From positions 44,844,044 through 44,908,043 of the forward strand of contig NC_068341.1 of the NCBI RefSeq assembly GCF_014633365.1: DNA of 64,000 nt. The letters are read 5' to 3'. The notes below the pieces were generated by a model. The model worked only from the letters and a program-made list of their open reading frames with translations, searched no databases and was not told the DNA's origin. Positions 25,301 through 34,900 of this stretch are shown piece after piece. This DNA is from Diospyros lotus (lineage: Eukaryota > Streptophyta > Magnoliopsida > Ericales > Ebenaceae). A program made the position numbers and the translations under genes. Each line of letters starts with the position of its first letter. The stretch's first letter is position 1.

Positions 25301-28300
25301 TGTTAACCTACTAGGTATGAAACCAAATTGGTTTTTCAGACATTGGTTTCTCTTCTTAACCTTTGCTCAACTACTCTCTGCTAAAGCTCCATGGTGTAGC
25401 TCAATTCTGTAGTTTCCAAACTCCGAATATCTCCTTTATTCTTATAAATAGGACTAAAGTGCTCTTCATCCACTCATCGACATCCTTTTTATTTAAGGAT
25501 CATATTAAATAATTTTATTAAGTAAAAAATTCCTCTTTCATGCATTCCATGCTTCTATCTAGATATTATTTTCTATTTTTTTGGCTAAATAAAGAGTAAG
25601 GGGGCAACTAGCACTAAGGAATGTCTAGTTTGAGCTATAGCTATTGCTGGGAAGGTGAGCCCATCACCCTAGCCCCACCCCAGTGTACAGTGCCAAAGCC
25701 CTGCATCCATCACTCATTTTGGCGTCATGGGTCTGGGTCATTCTGCAAGTAGGATGGCTTTAAGGTGCGAGCCCCAGACCAGGGGGACACATGAGAAATC
25801 CCAAACCGCTAGGCTACCACTATGGTGGTGATATTATTTTCTTTAACTTGATTCAAACTATCTAAGCAAGCAGTAGAATCAAAGGACTTACCTGCCTTCC
25901 AATCAACTAAGTGGCCGTTCTCGGTTTTCTCCTTTTCTTTCACTCTTTCTTGCTAGCTCTCAGTTTCTCTATCTTTGTTTCTTTCTAACCTCCACTGAGT
26001 GTAAAGCTTCTCATTTTATATCACCTCATGCTTAAATGAAGGCAGGGTCATCACATAATTATTTAGTTAATCTAATGGAGTCGGCCACCCATTACACGTG
26101 TTCACAAAGTTAAGAAGTTCGAGATCCCTTAGCTGATTGCACTTTCTTTTCTATCTCCAAGAATTCGATCACCATTGAGCAAATTGAAATGAAATCTTCA
26201 ATTCAATGTCATCTTGATGCCTAGCAAGATGACTCGACAATTTGATTAATTGATATCGCCACCTACTTTTATTCCACTGCCTAGAAGGTTTAAGGCAATT
26301 TGGCCATTTATACTCAAGTCTCAAGCATGAGGAATTTGGCAACTAAAATTTCAATTACCACCACCTGCTTTGGGTTTACACAAATAATTAGAATTGACTG
26401 CTTGCCATGTTAAATCTTCTCAAGCATTTCAGATTCCTCGGTATTTTTGCTCAGCTTTCCATTATTTAATTAATTTCTTTTCTATTTTTTATCATTGGTC
26501 CTACTAGGATCATGGGTATTTTTGATCCTACTAGGATCATGGGTATTTTTGATCGTTTGAATACTTAACCCCTGTACCTCACTTAGCAATTCCATACTAC
26601 ACCATAATGTTTCTATATTTGATAGTTTCATTGGAATTTACATTGTCCCTTTGGATTAGCCATTTTCCAACTTGAAAACACGTATAGGCTCATTGTGAAA
26701 ATCATTGTGTAGCCCATTTGTTATTTTGGTTTAACCATCATCCCTCTTGTTGGAGTTGCATTTAAATTACAAAACCTGATTACTTCACTGTCAGTGTGCT
26801 CAGTGCTCAGTTGACTGAGGTCTCTCACTTGGGTGACCGAGCTTCACCAGTGAGCTATCCCATGTTCTCACTTAGCTCATTTCACCTCAAGCACTTAATT
26901 ACTCTTAATCAGGTCAATTAATTTCTCAAAATGCGTTAATAATTATCAAAATCTGAATATCACTTCCATTAAAATATTCTCATAACTCCATGTGATATGG
27001 GGTACTATGGACTGCCACCCCTGTCTAGGCTTAGTTAATCCTAAAGCCTGCTCTTCATCGATCGCTCCCTGAGTTGGTCTTAAATCACCTCAACTTCATT
27101 CACGCACGTCTAATCTCATAATGTAAAGCTTACCCATGCTAACCCACACAATATATGGTATACATTCCATAGACAAAATATATGGGTCATTACATATCTC
27201 CTGTGTTGGAAGATAAGGGTGAGAACATGCTGCCTTACATGGCTGTACTGTTTTGGTTTAAATGTTCACTAGAGAAAAATTGGCATTTGTGTACTTTTAG
27301 CAGTGCCATCACTGCAGCCTTTATTTTACTTCATGACCTGGTAATATTGTTATATTTGTTCTGTGGTTTTGATCTGTGATTGGAAACAGAGTTATCTTGT
27401 TCCTGTATGCTGGAGTATTTTTTCTACTTGTAGTTCTAGTTTTGCTAATTGCAGTTTATTTTTGTTTTTTACTATTTAGTAAAGTTACTTTTCATAAGTA
27501 ATTCATGACAGCTGTTTGATAGGCTCAGTGTTCTTGTCTTATTTAACTTGCACGTTTTTGGAGTAAATTTTTTTTACTGTTTACTAGTCATGCTACAAAC
27601 TACAAATCCCCTTTGCTACCAATGAGTTTTAGCCTTTGCCTTCTGAATGCAGATAAACCACCAATTGAAGAACTTTATCAGTTTTTGGAGTTTCAACTTC
27701 CGAAGCAGTGGGCACCAGTATTTGGTGAGCTTGCTGTTGGTCCTGAAAAGAAACAAAGTGGTGCGTCTTTACAATTTAGTCTTATGGGTCCCAAGCTTTA
27801 TGTTAACACTGACCTGGTAATTTTCTCTTTCTAAAACTTTCTATTTTCCCCTTTCTTCAGTAGGCTACTAGAATAAAGATTACATGAAGTTGTTTGGCAT
27901 TTCTGTGAAATTATAAACCATACTGCTTGCTAAGTAAACATGCATTGTATAATTTAGTTTTCTATCCAAGAGTAAAGATTGATAAAATGCATGTTGGTGA
28001 TGGAGGAGAAGTGTTGAATGGTTTAGGATCAGCTTGGTGTTTTGAATTCTCTTTGCCATGCAAGCCATGACTTCAGTTTGAAGCCAGCTTATGCATTGAG
28101 CTTGAAGGAATCAGGTTTTTGGTGGTTTGAGTAGACCAGTGATACCATGATGACAACTCTCCTGGAAGCATGATCTGGATTGTGTTATCAGGTTCTTGGT
28201 TAGTTTGGTAGTGGATCACAAGATAGACAAACTCCAATTTAAAGAAAATATAGGGACATTAAAAAGAGAAAAAAATAGGTTTCCCATATCGAAAGCAATC

Positions 28301-31228
28301 TGGAGTTTGGGATTCAAAATTGTAGTTATGTTAAAAAAAATACCAATTACTATATATGTGTGTTTGTATATAGAGGGGAAGAGATAGACTTGCTTCGAAT
28401 GAACTGTAACCCCAAATACCGGTCTGTCTAAGCCATCTCCCTATACCTTGTACCAAGAAAAATGTCATGCTGCATATCTGTAGTTGTACCACCTACCATA
28501 ACAAACTGTGAACTGGGTGACATTGGAGTATACTTGATTTCTTACCTCAAGGTTCTTTTTAACATAGCGGTTAGCGTATAAAATAAAACCTGTGTTTTGT
28601 AGTCCAGCTTTTTCCTTTTAATGAACCTGTGCTCATGTAGAATGATTTGCTTGTGATGGCAGAGAGTTATCTGGCTATTTGACCTGTGTGCCACATGAGG
28701 TGTCTATTCCTTGGGAGGCCATTATGGGCACACTCTTAAGCCATTATGGGCACACTCTTAAACTTTTAGGTTCACCACCTATCCATAAATTTGAAAGAAC
28801 AAGGCAGGCTATTGGCTGATTCAGATGGCCATCTAATATGCTCATTAATTTTTATAGTTCTATTTGTATGCATGTATCTTTGTGCAGCCAGACATAGGCA
28901 GAAGTGGCAGCCTCTACCTGTTTAAACTTTTAATTTATTGGAATATTGGTACTGTTTGCAGTTATTCCAATGTTAGGTTGTAAATATTAAAAATAAATTT
29001 CCACAATTGAATTAAAGAATTTTCACCTGTGTTTATGGCATGACAATAATTCTGCCATGGAAAACCAGCAAATATGTATTTGGATGAGCTTCTGGTCATT
29101 AACAATATTGTCCAAAAAATGCTAATAGCTGAATGATTTTCACATTGGAACACTCATTTGAGACATAAAAACACAGCTGTGAATGGAACTGGAATTGTTT
29201 CTTATTTATTTTCTTAAATTTTTTCTTGAAAGGTAGAAAAGATCAAATGTATAGATTGAAATGTCAATAGGGTGGAGTTTTAGTGAGGACAAATGTTTAA
29301 GAATTAGCCTTCACGTCTCCAGAACTTTTACATGAGAACTGTTGAGGGGAAAAATAAGCTATATTTGTTTTGTTATTTGTGCTCTAGTTGGAACTAGGAT
29401 TTGTGGTAGGAGTAAAAAAAAAAAAAATTGAATGCATTACGTAAAAATCCTTGTTCCAAACACAGTATAAAATTTTCATACTACAAGAAAATTGCTTCAA
29501 GATTATCTTAAATTCTAATAACGTATTATATGTGTATGCCTCAATGATAGCACACTGGTAGCACAATTTGCTTTCTACATGATTTAGGCTCTTTTATTTT
29601 TTGATGAGTACAGTGGACGTTCCAAGAGCACAATCGATTCCAAGAGTAAGGCATTACATTAAAGGACAAATTATCAAAGCATGACAATACAAAGCAAATA
29701 TATCCAACAAGAAGTTGGAGAAAATCCTAAGAAAACTTGCACTTAGCAAGAATTGAACTTAGGTCCCAGGGCCTCTGCCTTGCCACTGAACCAAGGCTTA
29801 ATTGGCAGGTAATTTAGGTTCTTTATCTTCAGAAGTGCATGCAATGCATGTTAATTAACAAATAATATGCATTGTTCAAAAAATTTAGATCTTTCCACAT
29901 GCAGGTTTCGACAAGTTTTTAAAATTTCGTAATTATGCCTCTTTTATGTTTTTTTTTTTTTTTTAGAATTTAGGCCTTCGGGTTTGTAATAGAATGTTGA
30001 CCAGGAAGAAGCTGTACATAGATGAATTACTCCATTGGTTAGATCCATGATTATTTGATATTGTGTCAAAATCACAACAATAAATCACAAGCCTTAATCC
30101 TATTAGGTGGGGTTGCTACATGAATTCTAGACCTCCAAACATCTTTATCTATAGCCATCTTCTTTGTCAGGCTTTTGTATTCTGTTATATTTAAAGGTTT
30201 TCCATCAAGTTTGTATTGGTCTTTTTCTTCTTCTTTTGTTACAAACTTCTTCCATTTCTTCCACTAACCTTACAAGTAATCTATTGGTTTTTATCACGTG
30301 TCCAAACCATCTTAATCGGGTCCTGCATCTTATCTTCAATAGGCCTTATTATTATTTATTTTTCTATTTTATCTTGTCTTGTCCTGTATGGCCATTCATC
30401 TACTGCAACATCCTCTTGTTAGCTATGCTTATAATTTGCACACATTAGTACTAACGACCTAATATTCTGAGCCATGTACAAAAATGTTTATACGATCTCA
30501 TGACTATTTTACAAATTGGTTGATGGTTATGTTGATGACAGGTAGACGTGGGTAAGCGGCCAGTCACTGGCATGCGCCTCTATTTGGAAGGAAAAAGGAA
30601 CAACTGCTTGGCAATTCATTTGCAGCATCTTTCCTCCCTTCCAAAAAGCTTCCAACTTCAAGATGAGGCAAATGGCAACTCCCGACACTCCTATGATCGT
30701 CGGTACTATGAGAAGGTCCAGTGGAAGAGCTTCTCTCATGTATGCACCGCCCCTGTTGAATCCGATGAGCTTTCTGTTGTTACGGGTGCCTGGTTTGAAG
30801 TTAGGGACTCTGGTCTCAAGAAGGTTCTCTTCTTAGGCCTCCAGTTTTCCAGAGTTGTTGGTGGTATAATGGTGAAGAAACCAGAGTGGGATGGCTCTCC
30901 AGCCGCGTCTCAAAAATCAGGAGTCATCTCAACCTTGATTAGCACTCGTTTCTCATCGGCTGAAAAACAACCACAACCAGCTCCACGGCCATCAGACATC
31001 AACGTAAACTCTGCTTTGTATCCTGGGGGTCCGCCTGTTCCAGCTCACTCTTCTAAACTTCTGAGGTTTATTGACACGACTGAGATGACACGGGGACCGC
31101 AAGACCCGCCCGGTTACTGGGCCGTGTCCGGAGCAAAGCTTTCAGTTGACAAGGGTAAGATATCTCTGCGTGTCAAGTATTCTCTTCTGACTGTGGCTTT
31201 TCCTGATGAAGAGGTGCAATTGCGCTAG
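13399..31228 (+). CDS. MACPF-domain protein, NSL1/CAD1 group
   Basis: Exons: 13399-13698, 14583-14821, 17122-17311 (or ending 17299), 24374-24442, 24682-24868, 27653-27816 and 30542-31228. Phases agree at every join, giving about 607-611 residues, close to the usual length of this plant family (about 600). Exons 2-3 carry the MACPF signature region ([13 protein letters not shown]). The C-terminal half (exon 7) holds conserved family blocks such as [25 protein letters not shown] and [12 protein letters not shown]. The ATG at 13399 opens the frame with [16 protein letters not shown], the typical family start. Plant relatives (Arabidopsis NSL1, CAD1, At4g24290) negatively regulate salicylate-linked cell death and immunity; no pore activity is inferred here. 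No signal peptide is obvious. Intron 3 holds a sense copia element. The exon 3 donor has two in-frame choices 12 bases apart. Resemblance seems closest to At4g24290. Confidence 0.92.
13699..14582 (+). other. MACPF-gene intron 1
   Basis: 884 bases between a gtactatt donor and a ttcaacttttag acceptor. No element or gene is recognised in it. Confidence 0.8.
15478..16400. repeat. Old diverged tandem duplication in MACPF intron 2
   Basis: Two stretches of about 450 bases (near 15478-15850 and 16035-16370) run in parallel. Shared pieces in the same order include 'caataggacaagcc'/'cataatgggacgtgcc', 'gcaattttttcc' followed by a 'cattcactca'-like stretch, and 'gttaaaacagcgtg'/'ggtaaaacaatgtgg'. Limits are approximate. 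The intron (14822-17121) otherwise shows nothing gene-like. Confidence 0.5.
17852..18117 (+). repeat. 5' LTR of the copia element in MACPF intron 3
   Basis: 266-base LTR ending in tcttaca, directly followed by the primer-binding site. It contains ctataaagag near its 3' half (about 18061), shared with the 3' LTR. Confidence 0.9.
18277..22860 (+). pseudogene. Broken copia gag-pol polyprotein
   Basis: gag begins near 18277-18336 and includes [19 protein letters not shown]; an in-frame stop at 18585 interrupts it. The protease site [14 protein letters not shown] at about 19480 keeps D-S-G-A. Integrase pieces lie at 19900-20540. Reverse transcriptase (21430-22032) contains [34 protein letters not shown] and the catalytic YVDD, then shifts frame into 21989-22405. 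RNase H remnants continue to about 22830. Multiple stops, frameshifts and a 67-bp tandem duplication at 21204 make it non-functional. Confidence 0.87.
21204..21337 (+). repeat. 67-bp tandem duplication within the copia pol frame
   Basis: The segment starting agaaagggatttagaagttg at 21204 is repeated starting at 21271, with few differences. The period of 67 is not a multiple of three, so the duplication shifts the reading frame just upstream of the reverse-transcriptase region. Confidence 0.85.
22869..23099 (+). repeat. 3' LTR of the copia element in MACPF intron 3
   Basis: 231-base LTR matching 17852-18117 apart from about a dozen substitutions and the two short extra segments of the left copy. 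Confidence 0.9.
23125..24185. repeat. Diverged tandem duplication in MACPF intron 3
   Basis: Two parallel blocks of roughly 450-500 bases (from about 23129 and from about 23609). Landmarks in the same order include a 'tcctatg...tggaaaatt' start, 'ggctatgct'/'gcctatgct', a 'gctcc.gcaag' piece and a 'catcttgac.aa.aag' piece followed by purine-rich sequence. Copies are quite diverged; limits are approximate. No gene is seen. Confidence 0.5.
25285..25561 (-). mobile_element. RTE LINE fragment (reverse-transcriptase region)
   Basis: This stretch of MACPF intron 5 parallels 60250-60555 of the larger RTE element, for example ttacttccattgttaaccta against taacttccattgttgaccta, then the 'tatgaaaccaaa', 'ctcctttattcttata' and 'ccatgcttctat' pieces. 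It is a relic of the reverse-transcriptase coding region in antisense orientation to the gene. Confidence 0.75.
25575..25829 (-). mobile_element. tRNA-derived SINE with 13-bp target-site duplication
   Basis: The 255-base insert is flanked by identical 13-mers gatattattttct at 25562-25574 and 25830-25842. Read on the minus strand, its 5' end contains ggtagcctagcggtttggg, which fits a tRNA-type A box, and about 35 bases later ggtctggggctcgcaccttaa, which fits a B box. The 3' end is A-rich (gccaaaaaaatag). This is the structure of a plant RNA polymerase III-derived SINE. It lies in intron 5 of the MACPF gene, antisense to it, and directly beside the RTE relic at 25285-25561. Confidence 0.85.
25843..27652 (+). 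other. Rest of MACPF-gene intron 5
   Basis: Non-coding. A 27-base tandem duplication (atcctactaggatcatggg, period 27) is at about 26498-26555. The region 26000-27190 has transposon-like composition and a possible LTR end (gggtcattaca near 27185), but no paired terminus was found. The acceptor is ttctgaatgcag before 27653. Confidence 0.5.
27817..29594 (+). other. First part of MACPF-gene intron 6
   Basis: AT-rich non-coding sequence. A short tandem duplication (gccattatgggcacactctt, twice) lies at about 28718-28762. No gene or mobile element edge is recognised. Confidence 0.6.
29595..29811 (-). mobile_element. tRNA-derived SINE in MACPF intron 6
   Basis: The insert is flanked by atttaggctcttt (29582-29594) and atttaggttcttt (29812-29824), a target duplication with one mismatch. 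On the minus strand the 5' part reads ccttggttcagtggcaaggc, an A-box-like tRNA sequence, followed by gacctaagttcaattcttgc, a B-box-like sequence. The 3' end on the minus strand is the complement of ttattttttgatgagtac. It is a different family from the SINE at 25575. Confidence 0.8.
30075..30490 (-). mobile_element. RTE LINE 3' fragment in MACPF intron 6
   Basis: Co-linear with 59125-59540 of the large RTE element. It has an (aac)-type end, the 'tattaggtggggttg' hairpin region, tgaattctagacctccaaac, then ccaaaccatcttaatcgggt and tattctgagcc pieces. It is a 5'-truncated copy ending about 50 bases before the last MACPF exon. Confidence 0.78.
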
Positions 31229-31986
31229 AAACCAACCCAAAGCAAAGGGGTTATTGTGAAAGTTCTGTTGATTTTGCTGACAGATTCGCTTTAGTGCTTG
31301 GGTAGTAAATTTTCTTGTATAAATTTAAATTATTTTGGACAATGTTTATGATATACTCTGCAAATATTGTAGAGTGGGGGTTGATTCGATGAAATTTCCT
31401 CTAATTGCTTGAAAATGCTAAATGAAATCAACACCATGGCACAAGGGGGCGGGTTCATGTAGAGTTGGGTTATTGACTAAATAATAAAGGGTTTTAATCT
31501 TTTATTTTTTTGTCAATGTTGTACATCATAAAAATGGCAATTATTTGTTGTGTATAATAAGAATAATATTAGAAGTTGTGATGATGGTGGCGTTTTTTCT
31601 TTAGAGAAGATTAAGGTGATTGTGTGTTATTATTTTTTTTATCTAGCATATTTCTTAATGAGGATGTAATATATGATTGATGACACTATTATTAGTAGTT
31701 ATGATAATGAATTTTAATAATTTTGAAATTAATAAATTTATATTAAATTTATTTACCTTTATTTTTTTTTTTTGTGGTCATTTCAGTCTTAATTTTTTTT
31801 TTTGGGTCTTAAAACACAATCTCATATATTTTAAGAATTGGTGCATCTTAATTTTACAACTAACAAAAAGAACACAAAGTGGGTTTGGGCTTATAAAAGA
31901 ATTACGAAGAAAGTGAAACGAACGACCAAATCAACTTTTTATCTTTCGTAAGGAACGTCCAACCCCGTTGAAGGTTCGTTGATGTC
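31229..31986 (+). other. MACPF 3' UTR and XRCC2 promoter region
   Basis: Only about 760 bases separate the MACPF stop from the XRCC2 ATG. The left half is the 3' UTR and termination zone with AT-rich sequence (31300-31560). The right half is the XRCC2 promoter and short 5' UTR. No extra gene is seen. Confidence 0.7.
31892..31898 (+). promoter_or_regulatory. Candidate TATA box of XRCC2
   Basis: tataaaa, 89 bases upstream of the ATG at 31987, at a plausible distance for a short leader. No other strong TATA lies closer. Confidence 0.4.
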
Positions 31987-34900
31987 ATGGAGGAGGAAGT
32001 GGAGAGATGGGTTCAAGCAGAAGAAAGCGCAAAAGCAATGCTTGGAAGGGTTTTCAAGGAGCGGCCATTGTTGCTTCTTCGTCCTCCTTTTCATAGGGTT
32101 CCTCTTCGCCCTGGCAACGTCGTTGAGGTCGTCGGCCCTTCTCCTTCTGCCAAAACCCACATCTTAATTCAGGTGCTGCTTCTTCTTCTTGGCTGTGGCT
32201 GTACATCTTTGGGTCTATTTAACCGGTCTTGCTTTTCAATTCAAGTCTATCTCCGTCTCTCTTTCTTTTGCGCTCCGAAACACTACTTGTGTCGGGTAAA
32301 TATCGTGCTGGAAGTCTGAGACACCATGAAGGATTAGATCCGCTCCCGCGAACGAATTGTCTAAAGTAGTCTGCCCAAATTTAAATGATAAGGCTGTCTG
32401 ATTGTCTGTTGTCTGAATTTTCCTTAGCTTCATTACCCTCCTTCATATCCCTTACTTCTCAAACAAGCTTTCCAAACGAGGTAGAGCCGGAGAGCAGCAA
32501 CCTTAAGTGTCAGCTTTGGTCGAACTACATAGGCTTGTCTGTTGCCCTCTCAAAACATGCTAACTTACCAGCTCTCTTGAAGTGTACTTGACTGTAAGGA
32601 TGGTAGTTAATTAATAACCTTTTTTCTAAGAAAGCAACAGTCCATTAAGAAAAGACTGCAAAGATGGAGATATAAAAAACAGAGGAGTTCAAAACAAAAA
32701 TATTCTTATATATCAACAAGCATGTATAAATAATACATATCAAAAGTTCCTTCCAAGCTGGGACCCAAGTCCTCTAAGCCATCAAAGGCCCTTCTATTCC
32801 CCTCTCTCCAAAGGAGCAGACCTGGATCAAGCAAAAAAGAGCGGCTTCCCAAACACACTTAATTGGGAGCCACCCCGCCCACCAAGGCAAAAGTCCAAAA
32901 AAGAAATTGGCTTCACTCATGTGAATCCTTCAAATTGATCACATGTGGCCACTAGACAATGGAGTAGAAGGTGCACACTGGAGCCTCTGCACCCCTTTTA
33001 CATTTGGTAGTGGTCCATGGCCACCTACCCTGATGTAGTGCGAGACAGAAAAACAAGTGCACAAGTAGCGCCAAAAACAGTGTAAGATGGGTGAAATATG
33101 GCTGCAAAATGAGAGGATACCTAGTAGCAACTTCAGCTGCTTGAAATCTTCAATATGAATCAAAACTTCATTTTCACCACAAAGTGGTCGAAAGAGAAGC
33201 TCTCCAAGATAAAGAGAGAGGCCCAACATGAGGTAGAAGAAAAAAAGGTAAGGAAAAAACTTAGGAAAGAGAACTGTTTCTAGAAGAATGGATAGATTGT
33301 TGGAAGAAGCAAGGAATTGAGGTAGATAGCTTGCTTTGGCTATGTTAGGGTGCATATGGTTTCTTATGTGTGGATGCATGATAACTGATTTATGCATGAA
33401 AAGGTTTTATGGAAGCCTAATATGCAATGTGACATGTAGTATGCATGATATGTTTGCATAATAAGCATATTTTGCATGGAAATGTTGAGTCTAGCATGTA
33501 ACGAAGATTTAATGCCACGAAGGTGTCATAATGTCCCCGTGCAACAATAGAAAATTGTTGCTAATGTGAGCCTATGGCTTTGGGTCAGATAATGTGTCAA
33601 TGATGACAAGGGAATAAAAACGAGTCTTGAGCCCAGGGAGGGTGCATCTGAGGGTAAAACATATTGAAAGGAAGCTGACATCATGTTTTGTGTGTTTTTG
33701 CATTGACTATGTAAACATGCTAAACATGCCATATTTGCCCCTACTGGGTAGTTGAGCTCATGCCATGCACATATTACTATTTCAGCCCAAGGAAGACCCT
33801 GATGAGAATTGGCGACTGAATGAAGTTGGCAATTTGCTATCATCATGTTATGAAGGCCGAAGACATGTTTCATAGCTTATAGTTAGTTTGCTATCAAACC
33901 ATGTTGTGATTCAAAAGATTCAAGTGGACTGGCTAATATTTGTTCCTAGATTCATTTTACGTGTTCTTCCATTTCATTTATTGACATGGTACAAGTAAAT
34001 TTTGATTGGAAGACTTTGCTGCTTGTTATTTGATATTTGCTGGTGTGGTGGCTCCCTATTACTGTAGTCACTTTGACAATCTTTTTTTTAAGTCACAATT
34101 AAGTAGATTTACCTATCATATTTAGGCTGCCATCAGTTGCATTCTTCCTAGGGAGTGGAATGGTGTGAACTATGGAGGCTTGGAGAAGTTAGTGATGTTC
34201 ATTGACTTGGATTGCCGCTTTGATATTTTATGCCTTTCACAATCACTAAAGCATCGTATGATGGAAGTTAGTGGTAAGGTATATTCTTGTTTTTTCTGTT
34301 ATAATATGCATATATTTGTTCTATTTCTTTCATTTCTTAGACAGGTATGTGAATTGATAATTGTTTGAGCCTTGTTTTACTTCAATAAAAAATTTTCTGT
34401 GCCAAGCCTTCTTTAGGTGTGTTTTGGTTTAAGCAATTGTTATGTTTTTTTTTTTTTTTTTTCCTTTTCTTTTGACAAGTAAATGATGTTAATTAAAAGA
34501 AATCATGTGGATGGGGGAACCTTGAACCTTGTATAGAAGAGATCTACCAATCAAAAACAGAAAAATCCTAAAAATCTACACCAAACTGGAAGCAATCTAA
34601 AAAGGAATCAAGGGAAAAGAAAATGTGACATCAACATCAATAACAAGAAACGAGCAATGCTTTCCTTTAGACATTTGTACTAGGGGTGGCCAACAACCAA
34701 AACAATTTGTGATATGTTGGGCGGATTTGGAGTCTTTAACCTGCCTTCATGGTTAAGTTTTAGGCCTCTATATGAGTAACCTTCCTAGGCTGATTTGTTG
34801 GGCATTAATTTAGGAAATTTAATTTCTATGATTTATGCTCTTTTCATTTTTAAATTCCTATTTCTATGTAAAAGGCCATTGAGTTAATCAAGTAAAGCAT

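Noticed and set aside
25843..27195. A large solo LTR ending at gggtcattaca
   Set aside because: The right end looks LTR-like, but no matching left end or target duplication was found.
32939..33873. Minus-strand open frames of 115-152 codons as genes
   Set aside because: No recognisable domain; low-complexity, hydrophobic-rich translations in an XRCC2 intron without splice or promoter support.
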